From positions 434,001 to 498,000 of the forward strand of contig LLEY01000008.1 in assembly GCA_001414485.1 (NCBI GenBank): DNA of 64,000 nucleotides. The letters are read 5' to 3'. This document shows positions 55,152-64,000 of the stretch, piece by piece; position 1 is the first letter of the stretch, and every line of letters begins with the position of its first letter. The translations under genes and the position numbers were made by a program. Source of the stretch: Calycina herbarum (lineage: Eukaryota; Ascomycota; Leotiomycetes; Helotiales; Pezizellaceae). The notes under the pieces were generated by a model that saw only the letters and a list, made by a program, of their open reading frames with translations, had not been told where the DNA came from and searched no databases.

Positions 55152-56825
55152 CTACAGATTTTCGCTACGTTTGATACCCTGAGCTGCTTTCATCCCTGGT
55201 GGAAGTCTGATGCCTAAACCCCGCATCTTCGCAGCCACAGCAGCGTCTGTATTACCCTCACTTGGAGCTCCCCCTGCTTGATCATTTGTTGCCTGAGGAC
55301 CAACACCAACATCGTCTGTTTTGCCTTTTGATAGCACTTCATCGACTCTTCCTTTCTGTAGTGAGAATGCGGGACAAACCCAAACTCCACAACTACATCT
55401 CATTCCTTGCCATGCGTAACGCCCGACTTGAGCAAGGCATTTAGGGTTGGGACACTCAAGACGACCAGTCAGAGGACCAGGCCCACCATCATCTCCTGTT
55501 TCTGGGGAGAGGGTTGGACGCATCCATGAAAGTGGGTGGAGGAAGTGATGTGTGCAAGTTGTTGAGGCCGCATTTTTGGTTGATCCTGAGGGTGTGGTTG
55601 AGGCAGGTGCATGTGGAATAAGATATGTTGTCGTTGCTAATGTCCGCCTGAGAAAGTCAACTTCCACCCGAAGTACTTTGAATGGGAAGATATGATCATG
55701 AACATACCGACACCTCTTACACCGCAACTCCTTCTCACTGCCTTCAATCTCCTCTTGCTTCTCCTCATCCTCGAATCTGATTTGTTCCGGTGCAGTCCCT
55801 GTAGCAAGTGCCTCATCTACCATTCGCATATACAACCAACGTTGATATTTTGGGTGCGCATCAATGTCTCTCGGACAACCCATATCTTTATACAATTGTA
55901 GTTGTGCCATGAAACCGTCATTTGGCTCAGCCAAGGGTCGTTTTTTCCTGATCAACTCGAGCGCAGAATCAACTGAGAGCTGAGGATACTTCCGGAGTAA
56001 AAATGCAATCGTAATCGTTACACTCCGAGACTTCCCCATAGCGCTATTGAAATCAGCGCCAGCCATAGAGAAAGAATAAACAGCAATAAATTCAGTTGGA
56101 CTTGACATTGATCGAGAGGTACGGAAGGCATCATTGAGAAGAACACAAGGCAGGAAATTTGGTTTCAGAATCCAAGTACATGGTATCTCTCTCATCATTC
56201 TCCGGAACACGAGAGATAGGAACACCCAAACTCGAACTCCAAGAATAAATATGAGCGAAATGACTCAACTTACCAATGAATAAGCACTTTACCCGGCGCT
56301 CCATCCTCCCCACCATTTTTCAAAGCCTCCTCAATCCATTTACTCGTCTTCTCAAATTCACCAAGCAAATTTTCATCTTCGACATCTAGAGCATCGATTT
56401 GAAGATGTTCGTATTTCTCCAGGTCTTGGTAATCTTTGAAGTCGTAGACTAAAACCGAGAGGATATGTGTGATACCGCAGCGCTCGAGTGTCGATTTGCG
56501 ACGGAGGGCGAAGACTCTAGGATTTTTGTTAGCAATTTCATTGTGGCAGTTGGAACAAGGGCAGGTTCAAAACGCGGTGATGCTGACGAAGGCTAATAAG
56601 GTATTTGCAACATTGACCAGAGAAAACAAAAGAAGCGTACGCGTTTGAGCTAAGCAAATGGCAAGACCCAAATGAACAATGAGAGAAACCAGAAAAAGAG
56701 TCGCGATATCACGTGTGAACTCAAACGCGGGGCAATACACCATTGGAGAGAATAATTGAAAAAATCAACGACACATACCCACTGACGTAGATCTCATCAT
56801 CTCCAGGCACACGAGAAAGCGCCAT
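55152..56825 (-). CDS. YVH1: Dual-specificity protein phosphatase Yvh1
   Basis: Yvh1 is a dual-specificity phosphatase that helps release Mrt4 during assembly of the 60S ribosomal stalk; its zinc domain is the part needed for this. The exons on the - strand are 56825-56779, 56516-56274, 56043-55708 and 55647-55152, giving 373 residues. The introns are 262, 230 and 60 bases with GTATGT/GTAAGT donors. The joins restore EIYVSGVFALRRKSTL, VLIHCAMGKSRSVTI and CKRCRRTLATTTYLIPH. The active site is H96-C97-x5-R103, with the general acid probably D60 in ALDVEDENLL. The Cys97 codon itself is split by the second intron. The C-terminal zinc-binding region has CKRC, then LECPNPKC and RYAWQGMRCSCG...W, all intact. 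The last intron is a multiple of three with no stop, so reading through it would add 20 residues inside the zinc domain. Confidence 0.96.
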
Positions 56826-59800
56826 CTCCGGTAGGTAATCCAGCTTTTCGTTTCTCGAGAGATATGTTCTCTCACACAGATTTTATGTATATTTTCCTCA
56901 CCAACCGCTCGGCCAGTGACTCACGTTCGGGTATTGGACCACGAAACTCGCTGTCACCTTGACAGCCGAGACGCAGTAATGATGAATAGGGGCTCGCGAA
57001 GAGGAGGATCAGGTGATTGATGTCCTTATCATGCGCGCAAAATGCTGGTGGAGGCTTGCTTGTGCTTGGGTTGTGCTCGAAAAATGATTGTGCAGGTTCG
57101 GCAACAAGCAAGCGCGAAAGAACCCTCGGCCAAGTTCCTGGTACCGTAAGGCGAGAAATCTCAAGTGCTGATTGGCTGCATCGCTTTCTCCTTGATCCTT
57201 TCTTGGTTTTGAGGGGCGCAAAGTTAGAGACGCAGACCAAGTTATGGTCCGTTCTCTTTTTAGTCTCTTGGACCCCGTCATAAACGCCTCTTCTTGGTTA
57301 CAACTCAAGGAGCCACGCGGTTTCTTGCCTTCACTTGCATATCGTTTTGTTGAACACAGCCACCGCCTTGTCACCAATCCGATCACAAAGTGAAGGTTGA
57401 AGCATCCAATTGGTTACAACTTCTCGTCAATGCCGCCCTCAGAGAGAGATCGTCTCGGAGTGAGTGATTGTCATGAAGATGAAAGGGACCCAGGATCCGG
57501 GAGAAGCTTGTTGAATCCACTAAGATATGATAGGTGTTACCTCCGTAATTTCTGGCCTTTTGAAGTTCTAAAAAGGTAATTATTTGCGAAAATCAAGAAA
57601 GACCAAGGACCAATTCATGAAGTTGGTAAATTATTTAGCTTCCGCGCCGCACTCGTATCACTCCGCGTGGAATCATGGACTCGTGGGCTGAGGTAAGGGA
57701 CGGAGCCCTAACCGTGATAATTAAATCCCCGATGGATCGGTTGGAACATTGGCCCGGGATGGGACGGAGGGAACCCTGGCAAAGAACTTGTTGAGTTCTT
57801 CGTCGAGTCGCTGTCCGAACCGAGAGGGGCGATTACTATCCTAGTGGGATATGCCCGAATGAGGTTACATCCAGGCGTATCAGTAAAGTGGAGTTTTCCT
57901 GTTCAAAATGAAAATTGCTCGGAGTGGATTCCGATAAGGTGAATGAAGCTATTGATGCATTCGGGGTATGGTACCGTTCATCACCAGTTAGGCGGGTCTT
58001 GGTGTGTATGCAGTAAAGTGATAGATAGTAAATGGCAGGGCTGGACAACGGTAACGTTCAATATTTGACGACCACCAATCGAAGTTAATTGAGATGACTT
58101 GCATCGCGTAATCTTGGGGGCCGACTTGATGTGTGCATTGAGGCTGAAGTATTGGCTGTTGATATACAAGGGAGTTTGCTTCGTATTCTCAGGTATTGAG
58201 TTCAAAAGAGTTGATATCATATCGTTGAATCACGTTGGGGGCAGAATCATGGAGAGAATTGGTAACCCCGTAGGCAGTGATCATGCAGCATTTATCGTAT
58301 TTTTCGTCATCTGCCGTTGATAGGATGAGAACGTCTCAGAATTTGACATGGTCGAGGGACCAAGTCGGACTGGATTTTCTTTTTGCAGCGGCTTTCAATG
58401 CTTGTTGCGTTTTGAAATTTCCGTTAGTTCTCAATCACAAATGCCGAGGCCACCTCGGGTAAATTTTTCTGAAGACGTCTTTTCAGCTTGCTGTTTCCTA
58501 GTCATACTTTTTTTATGTTTCAGCGTTGCTTCTGGAGGCATGTACAAGTAATGTCCATCATTTAGCTACTATTGGTCAAGATGAGATGTTGAATGAGAGT
58601 TTTCGGAATGTCGTCCCGCCGGTAGCATCTCCTTACTACTAAGGCAAGTAAGGCGTCTAGATCGATCGACATCGCTTCATACAAACGAGGCGATCTAAGC
58701 CTCAAAGTTAATCCGGCTGCATGGACATCGTTACCAAGACAAGAAATAAAGTAGGCCTTGGGGGCGATGACTGGTTCTGGTTTTTCCAAGATGTTTTGAA
58801 GCAGCTGCACCTCGTGTGCCAAACAACAAAGTTGTTAAAACTCCATGTTCATGATTCGTCAAATACAGAACCCCTTTTCAGCTCTTCAATTCTTTGGGAA
58901 TTTGCCTCTCTACCGGTGAAGAAGTGGAAAAGCCACATTACGCGGTGAAAATGCCTGGTAAGGCTTGATCTCGGACAGAATGTCACTGCCAATTGCTAAT
59001 CATTTCCGAAACAAACAAAAAAACTGATCTCCGGTCTGGGGCCTGACGGTTTAATTTGTTGGTATCTCACATTCCAAGACTGGGTGTCGAAGCACCGACC
59101 AGGTTCCTCGGCGTGCGTGGCTACCACTCGGTGTCATTTTGTAGCCTCGTGGCCCTCCCGTGGTAAACCATAGAACCGAAAACTGCCTCAGAGTCCTCCG
59201 TAGATTTACCTGATCATCGCCGTGGCTGGCGTCCTTCAATTGCCTTAGGTGGGGTTGCCTCGGCAGATTTGTCTTTGGCTAATGTGTTATCGATTGACTC
59301 CTGAGCCCTACAAGGCATATGTGGCCCCTGTTTATTTTAGCAGCCGTCGTGGAAGATCCGAAGAACAATGGCTGTTCGAAACCATGTCAGCCTCTGGTTC
59401 CAAAATGCTTCCAAGTGGATAGGGCTATGCCGTTTCTATGCCGTTAAATGAGAACCATACAGTTCCTTTCCCACATTCAAATGCCTAACATGCAGCTTGA
59501 CAAGGATGTGAAGGTTGGATTTCCATAATGAAAATATGAACCATGTATTTTTCAATGGCAAAATTGATTGCAGCTGGAAGAAACGTGGTTGGGATGGCAA
59601 TTCCAATCAACCGTTCCGCGGTAGGGCTACACCAAATTCCACTAGTGTTCCCGTGAAACCTTTCATGCAAAGAAGGTTCGTCCCAATTATTATGTTGATG
59701 TTGGAGGTGGTTGTGTTAGAGTATTTTCAGCCCTTCTGGTGGTCGCTATTCTAGGAGCTGAAGTCCCCAGCTTTGGCTTCGTTGGCGCATTGCGCTATTG

Positions 59801-62800
59801 ATTATCCGTTGCGTTGGATCTGGAGAGGTTAGTCCCCCAAAGTTTAATATCATGTAAAGTCCATGTAAAATAAGGAGGCGAAGTTTATCGAAAGGGTTTC
59901 ATGCCAAGGGTTGATGCTCAATTTTCAAATGCCCTCGAATCTACGATGCCACGGAAGATGCATGTCCTGAGTACAAAACAGAGACCTCTCTGGAGAAACT
60001 TTCGGTACTCGAGTACCACCAGCATCGTTCAGGCTGTTTTGTGCAGAACATTTGCGGCCAACCTGCGTGAAAATCTTGTGATCCAATTGACATCCATTGA
60101 TACCAATAATTTGGCCATAAGGCGATGAGCTTTGGTGAAGGCGGTGACAAACCCTGTAACTTGCTGTTGCATGGAACCCCACGCTCTCGTTGCCCGTGTA
60201 GTAGCCGTTACCAGGTGTGGTTACAGCCCGGCCTCGCTGGGTTGAGTGTGTTGGTTCCAAGCCAACAAGGTGCCAACGGTCCCTTTCTGCAAGGAAGAAA
60301 CGTTTCTAGAGCTGCTTTGTGAATGCTTCTAGAAGATGTGACGTTCTATGAGAGAGGGTTTGATAGCGCTTCAACAAGCAGCCATCTAACAATCCAGAGA
60401 ACCAAACAGAGAGTGTGGAGTGCGGTTAATCTTCTGTAAATGGTGAGGCAAAAAGAGGGGTGATGTGCAGACTACACAGAGCAGCTTTCAGAAGAATTTA
60501 ACATCTGCAGTATTTCGGATGAGGCCCTACTCGGTCTCAAAACCCTTACATATGCTGTGGTAAGTGAGCCAAGGCAAGGCAGCAGAACAAGGCAACCAAA
60601 TCGCATGCACCGATCTGCAGTCTCTCGAGTTGCAGCCCAAACTTACACGATGTGAGTCCATAGTCCTCCAATTTGGGCATCCATGAGCATTTTAAAACAT
60701 GGTCATTCTTGCCGTGATCCTGATCCAATAAACGCTGGTCTCCAAATTCCGAGGGCGTGTCGCTGGTCCCTGCTGACTATGGTTAGGATTGGAAATTGCG
60801 CAGAAAGGTTCAAACTTGGCTGAAGTCAAATTTCTTGATTGATTCTTGCCATCGATCGTCTGTTCTTGCTTAGCCACTTCCTTGTCTATCGCACAACCTC
60901 AAGTCTTAACAACATATTGGTTGCAGGTTGACAGGGTAAAAATGTACTTCGTAGTGGTGGGCATCGCCGTTGAACTTGCATCTATGTGATGAGGTGGTTG
61001 GGGCTAAGCGAAGATACGATAGCCAATCCTTTGCGGGAGGGGTGTAGTGGTTGTGGAGAAGCAACTGGCGATGGCTCGAGTCTGGTTTAAATTTTGCCTT
61101 GTGCGTCCATACACTGGAGTCTGTACCCAGGTACTATGCATCCGTGATATAAGTTGGAAAGGTATCGAGACACATTATATGGCCGCAAGGCGAAAAAAGA
61201 TAACAGCTTAAAAACCCCTAAGTCAAGCTCCTAACTTGACTTGCATTCTCGCGTTGCAGTAGTTGCCTAGTCGACTTCTTTGCAAGGCTACACTTGTCTC
61301 TTTTATCCTCTTTTTATATTTTAATAAATCGGAGTCTGGACAAATTCCTGCCGGATTCATTTCACCTTCGCTAACTTACTTCGTAAGTCCCCAGGGGAAG
61401 CGAAATATTAGGAAATAAATGACATTGAGGTCGATGAAAAAATTGATATCATCTTGATAAAACACATCTCCAAGCAGCCTTGTAAAACTGTCATGCAGTT
61501 TTACTGTCTCACAAGGCTCTTATATAAAGTTATCTCTTTCAAGTTGTAAATTGTTCGAAGCCTGGTTTTTGAGGATTGAGGAGGATATTTGATAGAAGCC
61601 TGCAATGTGGAGAAGTGCCTGGCGACCCTGGTGAATGACGACTCATTAGTTGCGCTAATAAAGCGGATCTTTGCCCTATATAGCGTGCCTCCATTCGTGC
61701 AATTGTATCAAGCTATTTAATTGGTCACCTCGGTTGACCCCACAGAGCTGCATCTGAGAGATTGGCAACACAACCAACAGAACCAACATTTTCCGACTGT
61801 TTGATGTCTTTTTCTGAAGCCGCGGGGTCAGAGAGACCAAGTTTATTACTCCACCATGCTAACCTCACTCTTCCGTAAGGCTCGAAGACTTTTGAAAGCG
61901 CAAATCAGCCAATTTTTGAAGGTGGCTTGGGTGATACATGGTTCCTCGAAGTGGACCAGTCGAAGTGCTACCAGACATTTGCTGCAGAGAGCAGATATGC
62001 AGTGAGAGGCTGCAATCATGATGCACAGTTGTCGGCAGTATTGTACATGCACACGCACATATTGTGATTCTCATTGGGACTGAGGGACGGAGTGCTTGGG
62101 CACGGAGACTTAGGTACAGACCTCGTACGACGGCCAATTGGGATAGGAAAATGATGAGGGCATATTGAGGGGTTCTCCCGCCGCTTGACCGCACAACCTA
62201 AATGATCCTTCATAAGAATGGAGCCTCGACCGCTCGGTTGAATAGAAGATTGGATTATCCTCTGCTCGGATTTTCCCCGCTGGTATAGGCTTGACAGTGC
62301 GAGGCTGTATGCTCATCTCGGAGGACTGGGCAACGGCGAGATGGGATCGTAGTTATTCATGTGGCAGCAAAGATGTCATTCCGCCCCGCCACGATGGACG
62401 CATGTCGCACGCACGTTGTCCTGGTATTGGGCAGCTGCACTCGCCACTTCAATGGTAATTGAGTTGTCACGGTGGGTGGTTGTGGCAGACGGGCCAAAAG
62501 GCAACGGGGATTCGGTGATGAATGGACAAGTCATGCCTCTTTTGGGCATATGCAACTTTCCATTTGCAAGTGGCTTGCTGTGAGATAATGATGCCAGTAC
62601 TGAGTAGGGCTGAGAACCACCAGAGTGCCCTGGACCCTGGATAACGATGCAACTGCGGATAGCCATGGGACCGCGAGCTTGAGAGAGCAGGTGACTGGTT
62701 CTTTCGTTCAGTAGCGCTGGAAATCCTGGTCTTATCCTTGTCGCCACCTTGCCAAACCGACGAGATCCATGGAAAGTAAGTAGTTGTGAATTTGCGCATG

Positions 62801-64000
62801 CCCTTTGGACCCCAAACCCACTTGCAATTCTTAACTTGTAAGGCTAGAGCCAAGGCATTTTCAAAGGCACTTGAGGCTCAAAGGTTGATGTCGGTCGTCA
62901 TGTCCCTAACCTCCCAGTAAGGAAGTTGAATGTCTCAGAAGACAGTTGGGGAAGCCGCGTGGTATTCTAAGAATTTTGGCCGGGTGGTGGGGCAAAATAA
63001 ATCTTCGAAGGGGTAAAGGCTAATGCAGCTGCATGCTGTGCACCAGCGTGCAATAGCCGTGAACCCCGTGGCTTGAGTAATGTCCGTAGACATGGGCTTG
63101 AGGATATCGTGAAAAGTACCTAAACCCCACGGCGTTATGAACGGTGAGAGAAAAAAAGTCCACTGATCATTCCACCGAAGCACGCGCCATATGAGGAGAG
63201 CACTAGAGGACCAGCATGACCGAGCCTCATATTGTGCTTCATCTCTTCGTTTGCCTATGAGGATGGCTCCATCTCACGAGAGCCCGAGTGCGAGATCACG
63301 ACCTCCATTCGTGGAAATCAAAATGGGACAAGTTGAACAAGGTCAGAATGAAGCTGATTCATCCCCAACGCCCTCCTTCCTAGGCGAGACAGGTCATCAT
63401 CGTCTTGAAAAGCACCGATCGTACTCGGCGGATATTATGAGGTCCAGTACAATAAAGAAGGAAGGAAGCAGATATTGAGTTGGTCCTTGAACTTTGAAGG
63501 CATTTGCAACAAGGACAAAACAAATAAAATCATATAAATCAAACAATGTAATAAAAGCCGACAAACAATAAAACAAGGCCCGATGATCCATAGCTCGACG
63601 CCCCCGCCCTACGGCAGGGCTTTACGGACGGAAGAGGAGCTTGAGCCTTGGAGGGGTCTGTCTGCTCTCTGCTTCTACTTCCAGTCAGTTCCCTTCCGGT
63701 AATTGTATCTGCAAGGACGAAAAGAGAGGGGATATTCAGGGAAAGGGAGACGTCTCGCCCGAAGAGTTCCTGGTGTGTTCCTGGTCGAGGATTCAAAGGG
63801 CCTCGGACGTTCAAGAAGTCTTCTAAGGTTGCCGTTCGAGTCGACGGGATGGGTTCGACTTCACGATCCACTGTGAGATCCACCATCCATCTCGCACCCC
63901 TCAGGTCTCCAAGAGATACGCCCGCCGCAGGGTTCCAGAGGAGAAGAAGTTCACCATTCCGACAATTCCGCTCGAGTCGAGTGTGACGATACACACACAC
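56826..64000. other. Gene desert of 7.2 kb at the right end
   Basis: No frame with a recognisable domain was found on either strand. Most are 60-90 codons and overlap others antisense. The largest are a 122-codon - strand frame at 56872-57240, a 128-codon - strand frame at 62467-62853 and a frame open from the right edge to 63539 (-). None shows motifs or splice structure. The composition is normal, so this is not a RIP block. Two short hairpins are described in the findings. Confidence 0.5.

Noticed and set aside
1..64000. tRNA or rRNA genes
   Set aside because: I looked for cloverleaf-type T-loop motifs and rRNA-like blocks and saw none I could support; a tRNAscan/Infernal run would settle this.

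Overview
The window comes from a filamentous ascomycete (Pezizomycotina). Genes have short GT-AG introns, two of the proteins are typical of fungi, and large AT-rich blocks show the C-to-T and G-to-A decay of repeat-induced point mutation (RIP). The bipartite AT-rich and gene-rich composition would fit a helotialean-type genome, but nothing here fixes the species.

The layout is as follows. Positions 1-9.4 kb are an AT-rich block of dead transposons: a Ty3/gypsy chromovirus 3' end with its LTR, several LTR copies including a solo LTR inserted into an older LTR, a Gag relic, and a complete but dead Tc1/mariner element. Positions 9.6-16.2 kb hold four genes on the + strand: a coiled-coil hypothetical, TAF13, a disordered hypothetical and an EamA/DMT-family transporter. 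Positions 16.4-21.6 kb are a second dead block, a four-level nest: a small MITE contains a hAT MITE, which contains a pogo-type MITE, which contains two Fot1/pogo elements. Positions 21.6-28.8 kb are gene-poor. A Tcp11/SOK1-family gene follows at 28.8-30.9 kb, and then more gene-poor sequence with one pogo MITE at 35.4 kb. A very large disordered RS-rich protein gene lies on the - strand at 37.6-43.1 kb. A hAT MITE sits at 46.2 kb. Argininosuccinate lyase (-) and VFA1 (+) form a divergent pair at 47.5-50.1 kb. The dual-specificity phosphatase YVH1 (-) lies at 55.2-56.8 kb. No supportable gene is seen from 56.8 kb to the end.

The genes are unrelated housekeeping functions: transcription initiation, arginine synthesis, ESCRT/Vps4 regulation, ribosome maturation and cAMP-pathway-linked signalling. 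They show no cluster logic. Exon structures for TAF13, the transporter, SOK1-like, ARG4, VFA1 and YVH1 were worked out by hand from splice signals and preserved protein motifs. All joins keep frame.

The most interesting content is in the mobile DNA. Several insertions keep exact target-site duplications, so their order can be read. An inverted segment lies between two Fot1-type elements, and an inner LTR is clearly less RIP-mutated than the LTR it landed in. I found no new defence or metabolic system.
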